Shown here: piece by piece, positions 55,040 to 63,600 of the stretch
Numbering within the stretch: the first letter of the stretch is position 1
Layout of the letters: every line of letters begins with the position of its first letter
NCBI GenBank assembly: GCA_964544955.1
Contig: CAZJEB010000001.1
Span: forward strand, 186,001 to 250,000
DNA: 64,000 nt
From: JAAZPT01 sp964544955
Lineage (GTDB): Bacteria; Bacillota; Clostridia; Christensenellales; Aristaeellaceae
Direction: 5' to 3'
Position numbers and translations under genes: made by a program
Notes under the pieces: model-generated
What the model was told of the DNA's origin: nothing
Database searches by the model: none
Seen by the model: only the letters and a program-made list of their open reading frames with translations

Positions 55040-55240
55040 TTGCAATGGGTCTGTGATTGAAAACCGATGCCAGCCGCAGGCAAAACGGTCCACGTAATTT
55101 AGTAAAATACTAGAAATCATGGTGCGGTCTAGGAGTAAGTCCAGCCGGTTTAATATCGAGAGAAAGCAAGTAGGGCGCGAATGCGATGAGCAAACTTTCC
55201 CGCTGGCGTGTGTGGGGTCAAAAATCAGGTCAGCCAATGT
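55040..55240 (+). ncRNA. GC-rich structured RNA candidate (possibly raiA-motif class)
   Basis: About 200 bases without an open frame of its own reach roughly 48% GC (97 of 200 by hand count) between flanks that are nearly all A/T, the usual mark of a folded RNA in an AT-rich genome. A long-range helix closes it: TGATT (55054-55058) with AATCA (55223-55227), CTG with CAG (55231-55233), and GG (55048-55049) with CC (55234-55235). Inside are ACCG...CGGT around GCC...GGC (55063-55089) and a TAGTA/TACTA hairpin (55100-55112). My best guess is the raiA-motif RNA of Firmicutes and Actinobacteria, from memory of its general character only. It lies directly upstream of the zinc-ribbon gene and may be its leader or an independent RNA. 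Confidence 0.65.
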
Positions 55241-55269
55241 AATCTTATAATTTTAGGGGGTTTATACCA

Positions 55270-55563
55270 ATGTTCCAAGACAAAACAATTGCTTGCAAAG
55301 ACTGTGGTGCCGAGTTCGTTTTTACAGCCGGTGAACAAGAGTTCTATGCAGAAAAAGGTTTCCAAAACGAACCTGGCCGTTGCCCTGATTGCCGTCGCAA
55401 TCGCAAGCAACAACGTCGCAACGCATCTAATGGCCCACGTGAATCTTTTGAAACACAATGTGCTGAATGCGGTGCACCCGTAACAGTTCCTTTCATCCCG
55501 CGCAACGATCGCCCTATTTACTGCAGCGAATGTTTCGCAGAACGTCGTAACAGTCACGAATAA
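55270..55563 (+). CDS. Double zinc-ribbon protein, highly expressed type
   Basis: This 97-residue cytoplasmic protein has two zinc ribbons: Cys9/Cys12 with Cys38/Cys41 (ACKDCGAEF ... RCPDCRRNR) and Cys64/Cys67 with Cys85/Cys88 (QCAECGAPV ... YCSECFAE). The basic stretch RRNRKQQRRN between them could bind RNA or DNA. The first ribbon with FVFTAGEQEFYAEKGF is of a kind widespread as small stand-alone proteins in Clostridia and related bacteria; no function is established. Base content is near 50% GC and all 11 arginines use CGT or CGC, as in the most highly expressed genes. An open frame on the opposite strand is only its shadow. AGGGGG precedes ATG 55270. Confidence 0.85.
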   Translation: MFQDKTIACKDCGAEFVFTAGEQEFYAEKGFQNEPGRCPDCRRNRKQQRRNASNGPRESFETQCAECGAPVTVPFIPRNDRPIYCSECFAERRNSHE

Positions 55564-55570
55564 TGATTGT

Positions 55571-55693
55571 TTAAGATTCATAATCGCTGTGTATTTGCAT
55601 ATATAGGATATGCTTTTAGAATAAAAGTCTTAGTAGTGTTCTAAAATACGCAAAATCCGGTAAATTTTTTGAATCTAAGCAGCAAGGTTGCTG
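55571..55693 (+). ncRNA. Foldable 3' trailer of the zinc-ribbon unit
   Basis: The 137 bases between the zinc-ribbon stop and the terminator are rich in nested pairing. Outer helix TTAAGATTC (55571-55579) pairs with GAATCTAA (55671-55678). A 9-bp helix, TGTGTATTT (55588-55596), pairs with AAATACGCA (55644-55652). Within it are hairpin GCATAT/ATATGC (55597-55613) and TTAGAA/TTCTAA (55616-55644). A further CAGCA/TGCTG hairpin (55680-55693) follows. Together this forms a branched structure that ends just before the terminator. It may be a structured 3' untranslated region, or a small RNA processed from it. I do not recognise the class. Confidence 0.45.
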
Positions 55694-55700
55694 TATGGCA

Positions 55701-55730
55701 AAACCTCTTGATTTATCAAGAGGTTTTTTT
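55701..55730 (+). terminator. Terminator of the zinc-ribbon unit
   Basis: AACCTCTTGAT and ATCAAGAGGTT pair tightly, followed by TTTTTTT on the plus strand. The stop codon of the convergent methyltransferase gene lies inside the stem. Confidence 0.9.
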
Positions 55731-56468
55731 ATTATATATAATTTTAGCTTCATCAGTCATAGTTCTATCTTCGTTATAAATTATTAAAGGTTTTAAAATA
55801 TCTAAACCGCTTTTTCCACCTTTTATACCTTCTATTAAAGCTAAATAAGGTGCTTTATGTAAATATGATTGTACTAACAATAATCTTTTCGGTTCTATTT
55901 TATATAATTGGTATATATTCATAAGCTCTAAAAGCCTTGCGGTTGGAATACACATTGCAAGCTTTCCCCCATACCTTAATACCTTGTATGCTGATTCTAC
56001 AATTGTGTTTAAACTTGTGTTTGACTCATGTTTAGAATAACGTTTATTTTCATTTTTATTTAGTAAAGTGCTATTTGTTTTGCCATATGGCGGGTTACAT
56101 ACAACAAAATCAGCCAATTCACTTCCAATAATTTTATTTGCATTTACTAAATTTTCATTATATACCTTTATTATGTTTTCAAGTTTATTTAATAAAACGC
56201 TTCTTTGAGCCATTTCAGCCATTTCACTTTGTATCTCAAAGGCGACATATTTAGTTGAAGGATATTTTGCACTCATTAATATAGGAATAATCCCTGTTCC
56301 AGTACCAAAATCAACTACAAAGTCAAATTTCCTAATATGAGAAAAACTAGATAAAATCACTGGGTCCATTCCAAATTTATAACCATCTTTTTTCTGTATT
56401 ATATATAAGTTGTTTAGCTGAAGATCATCAAGCGTTTCATCTTCATTTATTTTATAATCATTTAACAT
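55716..56468 (-). CDS. tRNA1(Val) (adenine37-N6)-methyltransferase family protein
   Basis: This is a 250-residue SAM-dependent N6-adenine methyltransferase of the YfiC/TrmN6 family. The SAM-binding glycine motif is in FVVDFGTGTGIIPILMS, an acidic residue follows in VAFEIQSEMAEMA, and the catalytic NPPY motif is in VVCNPPYGK. The N-terminal YIIQKKDGYKFGMDPVIL is also typical. In many Clostridia it lies upstream of rsmI; here the two are far apart. It follows the SpoIID/LytB-like gene. Confidence 0.88.
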   Translation of the reverse strand: MLNDYKINEDETLDDLQLNNLYIIQKKDGYKFGMDPVILSSFSHIRKFDFVVDFGTGTGIIPILMSAKYPSTKYVAFEIQSEMAEMAQRSVLLNKLENIIKVYNENLVNANKIIGSELADFVVCNPPYGKTNSTLLNKNENKRYSKHESNTSLNTIVESAYKVLRYGGKLAMCIPTARLLELMNIYQLYKIEPKRLLLVQSYLHKAPYLALIEGIKGGKSGLDILKPLIIYNEDRTMTDEAKIIYNKKTS

Positions 56469-56479
56469 GCACTCACCAT

Positions 56480-58804
56480 TTAATCAAATACAATATTATC
56501 GTTTAAGCAATAATATATTTTATTGTTATATTTTATTTCTGACCATATTTTGCCTACTTTTGTTATTTCAACAGGAATATTATTTGCAATTGTTTCAGCA
56601 ATATAATCATCTTTTTCAATACATTGATTATATACATCAACAAAGTTTGTATCATATTTTGAGTAAATTGTTCCGCTTCCATTTTCAACAGCATTCATAC
56701 TTGGGTCAAAATATGGCTTATTTGTATTTTGAGGCATATTAGGAGTAGCAGTAGGAATGTTCTTTGTTATTATGTTATACTTTTCAGCAAAAGCTATAGT
56801 ATTGCCATATTTAACTTTACACCAATTATCAGAATATTTTGATGCTAGAATAGAAGTATTGTTTTTTAAATATAAAACTATATTACTATTAGTATTATCA
56901 GAAGAATATAAAGGTATATCATTCCCCTTTGAAAGGGCAATTGCTTCAAAATAAACATCGTTTATATCATTATTTTGGTTTGTATTTGATTCAAATAATA
57001 AAAATTTAATATCTACATAACCTATAACATTGTTAAATTTAACTTTGGCCCAGCCCGATAATTTTTCTAATATTTCAACTTTACTACTTTGTGGAATTAC
57101 GGTAATAACACTAGAATAATAATTTGAATTTGCACGCATATTTAAACCTTTATAATTAGTATTCACTAATGCATAGGAATTATTATTTACTAGAGCTTGA
57201 TTATTTGTAGTGTTAGTTTGTTCAGCTAGTAAAAAACTACTCATTACATACCCATCAATACTATTATAGCTTATACTAGACCATTCGTTACCTAAATTTA
57301 AAATTGTAACTTTCTCCCCTTTTGGTATTCTATACAGAATTTCAGAACTTTTATTTGGTAAAGCTCTTAAATTTAAACTGCCTGATATAGTGTTTACATA
57401 TGCATAATTATAGTTATCAATATTAGTATTGTTTTGATTATTTAGCTCAATAGAATTAAATGTTAATATATTGTTATTAAAAACATATTGAACCCTTGTG
57501 CAGTTTTCATAATAAAAAGCTAATATATGTGCATAATTGTATCCAAGTTTACCCATTTGCATAGCCCCGTGTTGGCTCATTCCAATACCATGCCCGTACC
57601 TTCTGGCTTTTATTATTATATTGTCGCCAACTTCACTAACATACCATAACTCATTATCTAATGTACTTATTCTTAAATTTAATAATTGCTCAAGCTCTTT
57701 AAATATATCAACTTCAACCGAAACATTATCATTAAAATATCCATAACCATTGCTATAATTTATAGCTATATCAAAATTAGCTTTTGTATACAGCCTACTA
57801 GGATGTTTATATTTAGGGTCAGATAATGAAATTGAATTAATTCTACTTATATTAAGGCTTGTTGGATAAATAGTTTTTTGATTTAATTTATTTATAGTCT
57901 TATTATAAATTAAATTATAAATAGAAGAATTATTTTCTAAATTTTTACTTATTGTAGCAGTTTTTACCTTTGAGTTTGGATTTTGTATATCAAAAGGATC
58001 ATCCTTAACTTTTAAATAGTCATATCCAACACTTTTCCACACATTATAAGCTGATTCCGTTTGCCCACCATTAGATGCCGTGTATAGAGTATCTGTAAGT
58101 TTACCATTATTAGTTAGCACAATACCAGCAGTTGAATCTATGGCATATTTACAATTTTTATATTTTTCGTTTGTGCCATAATAAACTTGATCGCTAATAG
58201 TATCACTTACATCATAAAAGTTGTATTTTCTAACATTCATTTTATTTTTGGTATATGTTCTAGCTGCAATAGCTTGAGCTTTTAATGCTTCTATATTTTC
58301 TGAATCACCTATTTCATAAGGCACTACCCCATATAAATAATCCTCAATAAAAATGTAAGCAACAACTTTTAATTGTGCATTACCATTATCTTTTTTATCA
58401 ATTGTAATTTTTAAATCTGCAGGATAATAGTTTTGATTATACCTTGATTTTAAAATTTTCAAATAATTATTATTGGATATACTTTCACGAACTAAATATA
58501 TTTCGTTGTAACTCTTAACTAAGCCCGATTTTGTTTTTAAAGAGATTGAATTGCTATCATTTATATAAACATCAATAATTTCATTGTTATAATAATTATT
58601 ATTAATTTTATACTTACCATTTATATTTAATGATAACTGATTAATACTACCTAAAGATTTTAGATGTACACGAACAACACCATTTGTACTAGATTTCATA
58701 TATACCAATGGCGCTTCTTTTAGTTGTTCACAATATACCATACTACTATTTATAAATAATAAAGCAAAACATAATACAAAAAGCAATAAATACTTTTTAA
58801 CCAA
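56480..58804 (-). CDS. SpoIID/LytB-domain protein with SH3 repeats, secreted
   Basis: This 774-residue exported protein has a signal peptide (about 1-25, CFALLFINSSMVYC). The SpoIID/LytB domain, about 155-430, has DYLYGVVPYEIGDSENIEALKAQ split over the conserved IAARTYT, ASNGGQTESAYNVW, and GHGIGMSQHGAMQMG. SpoIID-type proteins cut denuded peptidoglycan glycan strands or modify amidases. Four SH3-like modules follow, at about 460-520, 545-605, 620-680 and 705-774 (SLNLRALPNKSS, GLNMRANSNYYS and more diverged copies), which should bind cell wall. True sporulation SpoIID is shorter and lacks these SH3 copies, so this is probably a vegetative wall enzyme of the LytB kind. Confidence 0.83.
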   Translation of the reverse strand: MVKKYLLLFVLCFALLFINSSMVYCEQLKEAPLVYMKSSTNGVVRVHLKSLGSINQLSLNINGKYKINNNYYNNEIIDVYINDSNSISLKTKSGLVKSYNEIYLVRESISNNNYLKILKSRYNQNYYPADLKITIDKKDNGNAQLKVVAYIFIEDYLYGVVPYEIGDSENIEALKAQAIAARTYTKNKMNVRKYNFYDVSDTISDQVYYGTNEKYKNCKYAIDSTAGIVLTNNGKLTDTLYTASNGGQTESAYNVWKSVGYDYLKVKDDPFDIQNPNSKVKTATISKNLENNSSIYNLIYNKTINKLNQKTIYPTSLNISRINSISLSDPKYKHPSRLYTKANFDIAINYSNGYGYFNDNVSVEVDIFKELEQLLNLRISTLDNELWYVSEVGDNIIIKARRYGHGIGMSQHGAMQMGKLGYNYAHILAFYYENCTRVQYVFNNNILTFNSIELNNQNNTNIDNYNYAYVNTISGSLNLRALPNKSSEILYRIPKGEKVTILNLGNEWSSISYNSIDGYVMSSFLLAEQTNTTNNQALVNNNSYALVNTNYKGLNMRANSNYYSSVITVIPQSSKVEILEKLSGWAKVKFNNVIGYVDIKFLLFESNTNQNNDINDVYFEAIALSKGNDIPLYSSDNTNSNIVLYLKNNTSILASKYSDNWCKVKYGNTIAFAEKYNIITKNIPTATPNMPQNTNKPYFDPSMNAVENGSGTIYSKYDTNFVDVYNQCIEKDDYIAETIANNIPVEITKVGKIWSEIKYNNKIYYCLNDNIVFD

Positions 58805-58860
58805 AAAATCACCTCATTTTATAGTGATAATAATAACATAATTTAGAAAATAAGTTAATA

Positions 58861-58886
58861 AAAAGCACGTATTGATACGTGCTTTT
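58861..58886. terminator. Bidirectional terminator after mrp
   Basis: AAAAGCACGTAT and ATACGTGCTTTT pair around two bases, followed by T-rich sequence on both strands. It lies right at the 3' end of mrp (minus strand) and before the SpoIID-like gene. Confidence 0.85.
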
Positions 58887-58889
58887 TAT

Positions 58890-59714
58890 TTATTCAATAA
58901 TACTTATAAAATCATCCAACCATTCACCATTAAACAATTCGATTTTACCTGAATCTACAATTTTAGCTAGCTCGGGCTTAATTGGTATTTTTGCAAATTT
59001 GCTAACATTGTTGTTATTTGCAATATTTTCAACATTACCTTCACCAAAGGGATATATAATTTCTTCACAATTAGGGCATTTTATATAACTCATGTTTTCA
59101 ACAAAACCTAATATTGGAATATTCATAAGCTTGGCCATTTTAACTGCCTTATCAACAATCATTGAAACTAAATCCTGCGGTGTAGTCACAATTACAATTC
59201 CATCAAGAGGAAGTGATTGAAAAACAGTTAAAGCAACATCACCAGTTCCTGGTGGCATATCAACAAACATTATGTCTATATCTTCCCAAAGAACATCCGC
59301 CCAAAACTGCTTAATAGTAGAGCTAATTATAGGGCCACGCCATACAACGGGGTCTGTTTCGTTTTCAAGTAATAAATTGAGGCTAACCACCTTAATGTTT
59401 GTATTTGTAATAGCTGGAAATATAAAAGTTTTATCCCCTGTTATTTTTTCCTTTAAGCCAAAAGCTTTAGGTATTGAAGGTCCAGTAATATCTGCATCAA
59501 GTATAGCAGTTTTTAGCCCTTTTCTTTTTGCTAAAACAGCTAACATCGATGTTACAATGGATTTTCCAACTCCACCTTTTCCGCTTATAACGCCTATAAC
59601 TTTCTTTATTTTATTTACTTCATTAGTTTTAAATTTTAAATCATTAGCACTGGTGCGAGAACTGCAACCTGATTGCGAACAGTTAGAACAATTATGAGAA
59701 CATTCTTCGCTCAT
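58890..59714 (-). CDS. Mrp/ApbC/NBP35-type Fe-S cluster carrier ATPase
   Basis: This P-loop ATPase holds and transfers [4Fe-4S] clusters. It has about 274 residues from ATG 59714 (AAGGAG seven bases upstream), preferred over an ATG six codons earlier. A cysteine-rich start (CSHNCSNCSQSGC) is followed by the deviant Walker A GVISGKGGVGKS, DADITGPSIPKAFGL, VDMPPGTGDVALTV and the C-terminal cluster motif CPNCEEII. The CxxC-type pair in the C-terminal part is the conserved cluster-binding site. Confidence 0.92.
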   Translation of the reverse strand: MSEECSHNCSNCSQSGCSSRTSANDLKFKTNEVNKIKKVIGVISGKGGVGKSIVTSMLAVLAKRKGLKTAILDADITGPSIPKAFGLKEKITGDKTFIFPAITNTNIKVVSLNLLLENETDPVVWRGPIISSTIKQFWADVLWEDIDIMFVDMPPGTGDVALTVFQSLPLDGIVIVTTPQDLVSMIVDKAVKMAKLMNIPILGFVENMSYIKCPNCEEIIYPFGEGNVENIANNNNVSKFAKIPIKPELAKIVDSGKIELFNGEWLDDFISIIE

Positions 59715-59781
59715 TTTAAATCTCCTTAACATTAATAAATAAATTATACTCTAAATAATAAAGGTGTCAAATACGCTTATA

Positions 59782-59810
59782 TTGACTATAATGCTTAATT
59801 GGTTTAAAAT
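59782..59810 (+). promoter_or_regulatory. Promoter of rplI-dnaB
   Basis: TTGACT (59782-59787), a 17-base spacer and TAAAAT (59805-59810) lie about 45 bases before rplI. Confidence 0.65.
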
Positions 59811-59854
59811 ATATTTGAATTTAACAAAATTATTACCTATTTAGGAGGATATAT

Positions 59855-60304
59855 ATGAAAGTTATAATGTTACAAGATGTTAAAGGAACAGGTAAAAAAA
59901 ATGAGGTTGTAAATGTTTCAGATGGATTTGCCAGGAATTTTTTACTTCCTAAAAAGCTTGCTGTAGCTGCATCTGATTCTGCAGTTAATGAAATTAATAG
60001 AAAAAAAGCTGCACAAGATAAAATAGAAGCAGAAAATAAAGCTGAAGCACTTGATAAAGCATCAGATTTGCGCGATAAGGAAATCCTTATAAAAGCAAAG
60101 TGTGGTTCATCAGGAAGATTGTATGGCGCTATAACCACACAAGAAATTGCCAACGAATTAAAAAAACAATATGATATTGAAATAGATAAAAGAAAAATTG
60201 AGTTAAGTGAATCTATTAGACAAACTGGTAGTTATGAAATAATAATTAAACTGTATTCGGGAATTTCAACAAAAATGCTTTTAAAAATTGAAGCGGAAGC
60301 TTAA
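59855..60304 (+). CDS. rplI: Ribosomal protein bL9
   Basis: bL9 binds 23S rRNA domain V. At 149 residues it has the N-domain MKVIMLQDVKGTGKKNEVVNV with GFARNFLLPKKLA, a long central helix (about 40-75) and a C-domain with GRLYGAITTQEIA. GGAGG lies seven bases before ATG. It precedes dnaB by 20 bases, the usual Firmicutes order, although the GdpP gene that often precedes it is not here. Confidence 0.97.
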   Translation: MKVIMLQDVKGTGKKNEVVNVSDGFARNFLLPKKLAVAASDSAVNEINRKKAAQDKIEAENKAEALDKASDLRDKEILIKAKCGSSGRLYGAITTQEIANELKKQYDIEIDKRKIELSESIRQTGSYEIIIKLYSGISTKMLLKIEAEA

Positions 60305-60323
60305 TTTTCGGAAGGATTAGAGA

Positions 60324-61703
60324 ATGCAAAAGCAAGAAACTATTTACGCTTTACCGCCACATAATATAGATGCTGAAAAATCTGTTATTGGTTCTGTTTT
60401 ACAGGATGGGAATGCTGTTTCCTATTCTGTAGAGAATTTAGTAGCTGATGATTTTTATATGCCAGAAAATAAAGCAATTTTTCAGGCAATTATAACATTA
60501 CATAGCATTGGTACCCCTATAGATCTTATGACGGTATCAAATGAGTTGCAACGCCTTGGTAAACTTGATGGCGTTGGAGGAATGGCATATTTATTAAGCG
60601 TTATAGAATATGTTCCAACAACAGCAAACGTAAAATCTTACGTTAATATTGTTGTGGAAAAATCCACATTAAGAAAACTAATAAACGCATGTAAAAGTAT
60701 TAGTAATTCTTGCTATACTCAAGAGGATTCTTTATTAACAATTTTATCATCAGCTGAAAAACAGATTTATGATATTGTAATGCGACGTTCAGGCGCTGAA
60801 ACATTAAAGCCTATTTCAGATGTTTTAAAATCTACTTTTGACTATATAGAAAAATTATCAAATTTAAAAGGTAAACTATCTGGTATTCCAACTGGTTTTT
60901 TTGACTTAGATAGAACTTTAACAGGGTTACACGGAGGCGAGCTTGTACTTGTTGGTGCAAGGCCAGGTATGGGTAAAACTTCTGTAGCAATTGGAATTGC
61001 GCAATTTGCAAGTGTTGTTGCAAATAAAAAAACCGCCATATTTAGTTTAGAAATGCCAAGTGAACAAATTGGTATGCGTTTAATTTGTGGTGCTGCATCA
61101 ATTAATATGCAAAGAGTTAGAACAGGTACATTATCCGATGAAGAATGGATAAGACTTGGTGATAGTTTAAATAACTTATCAAATTCTGGAATCTATATTG
61201 ATGATACCTCAGGAATTAATCCATCCCAACTAAGAAGCCGTTGTAGAAGGCTAAAAATGGAACACGGACTTGACCTTATAGTTTTAGACTACTTACAATT
61301 AATGCAATCTGATAAAAGAACCGAAAACAGACAAAACGAAGTTAGTGACATTTCAAGGCAATTAAAAGGCATAGCAATGGAGTTACAAGTACCTGTATTG
61401 GCATGTTCACAGCTTTCAAGAAGAGCTGCAAATGCATCTGGTGGGCATAGGCCAGTTTTAAGCGATTTAAGGGAATCTGGTGCTATTGAACAAGATGCCG
61501 ACGTTGTTATATTTGTTCATAGAGAAAATTATTATAAAAATCAAAACGAAGAAGATGATGCAATACCAGATAATGAAGGCGAATTAATTATTGCAAAACA
61601 AAGAAACGGCCCTATTGGTACCGTTGAAGTGCTATGGCAACCTGAGTTTGTAAGATATGCCAATAAACCAGGAACAAAAGTTGCAGAGTTTATAAAGGAG
61701 TAA
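60324..61703 (+). CDS. dnaB: Replicative DNA helicase
   Basis: DnaB (DnaC in B. subtilis naming) is the hexameric 5'-3' helicase of the replisome, 459 residues. The N-terminal helical domain begins LPPHNIDAEKSVIGSVL. The RecA-like motor has Walker A GARPGMGKTS around residue 212, FSLEMPSEQIGMRL, LIVLDYLQLM (Walker B), SRQLKGIAMEL and SDLRESGAIEQDADVV. No intein is present. It ends with TAAKGAG-type spacing to yhaM. Confidence 0.97.
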   Translation: MQKQETIYALPPHNIDAEKSVIGSVLQDGNAVSYSVENLVADDFYMPENKAIFQAIITLHSIGTPIDLMTVSNELQRLGKLDGVGGMAYLLSVIEYVPTTANVKSYVNIVVEKSTLRKLINACKSISNSCYTQEDSLLTILSSAEKQIYDIVMRRSGAETLKPISDVLKSTFDYIEKLSNLKGKLSGIPTGFFDLDRTLTGLHGGELVLVGARPGMGKTSVAIGIAQFASVVANKKTAIFSLEMPSEQIGMRLICGAASINMQRVRTGTLSDEEWIRLGDSLNNLSNSGIYIDDTSGINPSQLRSRCRRLKMEHGLDLIVLDYLQLMQSDKRTENRQNEVSDISRQLKGIAMELQVPVLACSQLSRRAANASGGHRPVLSDLRESGAIEQDADVVIFVHRENYYKNQNEEDDAIPDNEGELIIAKQRNGPIGTVEVLWQPEFVRYANKPGTKVAEFIKE

Positions 61704-61707
61704 TTAA

Positions 61708-62670
61708 GTGGAACAAATTCAAGTAATTGATTGGGTAGATGGAACAAAATTTGAAGGTTACTTATTGGTTAGAACTTCGGAACAAAGAACCACACAGGCG
61801 GGTTTAAATTTTTTAAATTTAACATTAGCTGATAAAACAGCAGAAATAAACGCAAAAGTTTGGGACATCAATGCCACCCCACCTGATGTTGCTAGTATAA
61901 TTAAAGTTAGAGGTACTGTTATTAATTATAATGGTAGACTTCAACTAAAAATAGAAAAATTTAGAACAACAACAAGTGTTGATAATATTGATATGTCAAA
62001 CTTTGCTCCAAGCGCCCCAAGGCCAGCAGATGATATGATAAAAGACATATATAATGTAATTGAAAACTTTAAATCAAATTATTTGAAAGAGATTGTTTTA
62101 GAATTAATAAATAACAGCATGGAAAAACTATTATATTACCCAGCTGCGCAAAAAATTCACCATGCTGAAAGAAGCGGCTTGCTCCATCATATTACCGATA
62201 TGCTAAAGTTAGCAAACGCAATAGAACCCGTTTATTTAAACTTAGATTGGGATTTAGTAAAAGCTGGAATTATTATACACGATTTAAGTAAACTTGATGA
62301 ACTTGATAGCAACAGCTTAGGTATAGTTAAAGATTATACAAAAGATGGCCTTTTAATAGGTCACCTTGTTATGGGCGTATCTAAAATAGAAATAGCTGCA
62401 AATAAACTTAATACTCCAAAAGAAATAAGTTTGCTTTTACAACATATGATGATAAGTCATCATGGTGACCCAGAATTTGGAAGCCCAAGGCGCCCAATGT
62501 TTATAGAGGCAGAAATGTTACACATGATTGATACATTAGATGCAAGAATGAATCAAATGCAAGGTGATTTAGAAAAATTACCACAAGGTTCTTTTTCAGA
62601 AAAAATTTGGTCTTTAGATAGACGCCTTTATAATCCGAATTATGATGAAATTTATAATTCTGAAACATAA
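61708..62670 (+). CDS. yhaM: 3'-5' exoribonuclease YhaM family protein
   Basis: YhaM degrades RNA 3' ends in Gram-positive bacteria. The 320-residue protein has an N-terminal OB fold (KFEGYLLVRTSEQRT ... INAKVWDI) and a C-terminal HD domain: HHAERSGLLHHITDML, IIHDLSKLDE with the metal HD pair, SHHGDPEFGSPRRPMF and MIDTLDARMNQM. Start is GTG 61708, four bases after dnaB with GGAG inside the dnaB end, so the pair is co-translated. Confidence 0.9.
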   Translation: MEQIQVIDWVDGTKFEGYLLVRTSEQRTTQAGLNFLNLTLADKTAEINAKVWDINATPPDVASIIKVRGTVINYNGRLQLKIEKFRTTTSVDNIDMSNFAPSAPRPADDMIKDIYNVIENFKSNYLKEIVLELINNSMEKLLYYPAAQKIHHAERSGLLHHITDMLKLANAIEPVYLNLDWDLVKAGIIIHDLSKLDELDSNSLGIVKDYTKDGLLIGHLVMGVSKIEIAANKLNTPKEISLLLQHMMISHHGDPEFGSPRRPMFIEAEMLHMIDTLDARMNQMQGDLEKLPQGSFSEKIWSLDRRLYNPNYDEIYNSET

Positions 62671-62743
62671 ATTTAATTGTTTGCAATAATTTTTAATATA
62701 GTTTATAATCATTATAAGTTACTTTAATAATGGGGTGATACAT

Positions 62744-63595
62744 ATGAAACATACTATAAAAATCACATTTGTTTGCATAATGGTTCTTTTAGTTTTGTCT
62801 GGTTGCGGTAAAAAGAATGAAACATTCGAAGTTATTAATCAAGATAATCCGCAAGCGCAAACACAAACAGTTGAAAACACCGTTGAACCAGTAGTGCTTA
62901 CACCAGAAATTGATCCATTAGCCGAAGAAGAATTAGGTGATCCAATTGATTACTTTGATGAAACTGAACCACCTAACTTAAATGCAGATGTTTTTAACGC
63001 TGAGGATAATGTTAACCCCGTTTATATTACGGATGTAACACAATATCCATATGTTGGGTCAACTCCAATAGCAATTTTACCAGTTGATTTACCAACACCT
63101 ACACCAAGGCAAGCGCTTGAATTTACATATCAAACTTATGAAGCTTCAAGATTAAACCTTAAATTTGAAGCCCCATCAGGATGGGAGCCAGACGAAAGCA
63201 TTCAGGATACATATATTTTAAATGAACCTGCTGCAAATCAGAAAGACGGCTATTCAGCATCAATAACTATCAGAGCAATAGCTGTTGCAAAAGATTATAC
63301 CGAGTCAGATTTAAGAAGAGAGATTAACCAACAATTAGAACAACTAGGAGCTACAAACTACAGCGAATGGCGCCCCTCATTGTTAGATACTAGGGAATTG
63401 TTGGGTAAAAACGGTGTATATGCTAACTACTCTGGTACATTAGTAACAGGAATTAGAGTTCGTGGTAGAATACATGTTACCTGTATTAACAAGGTTTTGT
63501 ATACTGTACACTTTTCACAGCCAGCAAACTTTAATAATGATTATATAGCTGCTTACACACAATTAAGAAAAACTATAGATTTTATTAATAAATAA
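62744..63595 (+). CDS. Surface lipoprotein, unknown function
   Basis: This 283-residue lipoprotein has a signal peptide ending LLVLSGCGKK, where Cys17-20 is the lipidation site, then a Pro/Thr/Glu-rich linker (about 25-125) with a PTPTP stretch. The C-terminal part (about 125-283) is a compact domain with LNLKFEAPSGWEPDES and INFNNDYIAAYTQL-like ends, reminiscent of PsbP/DUF1795-like folds, but I cannot assign a family. ATG 62744 is chosen because GGGGTG lies six bases upstream; the GTG at 62735 overlaps that site. It is a single gene closed by a terminator. Confidence 0.75.
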   Translation: MKHTIKITFVCIMVLLVLSGCGKKNETFEVINQDNPQAQTQTVENTVEPVVLTPEIDPLAEEELGDPIDYFDETEPPNLNADVFNAEDNVNPVYITDVTQYPYVGSTPIAILPVDLPTPTPRQALEFTYQTYEASRLNLKFEAPSGWEPDESIQDTYILNEPAANQKDGYSASITIRAIAVAKDYTESDLRREINQQLEQLGATNYSEWRPSLLDTRELLGKNGVYANYSGTLVTGIRVRGRIHVTCINKVLYTVHFSQPANFNNDYIAAYTQLRKTIDFINK

Positions 63596-63600
63596 AAAAT

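Noticed and set aside
55013..55237. A 74-residue minus-strand frame across the structured RNA region
   Set aside because: No ribosome-binding site and no recognisable motif; the plus-strand promoter and pairing explain the region better.
55225..55581. A 118-residue open frame on the minus strand opposite the zinc-ribbon gene
   Set aside because: It is the mirror of a high-GC gene with clear zinc ribbons, lacks a ribosome-binding site and runs into the structured RNA.
56480..58804. The SpoIID-domain gene as evidence for sporulation
   Set aside because: The protein carries several SH3-like modules and is over twice as long as SpoIID; no other spore gene is in the window.
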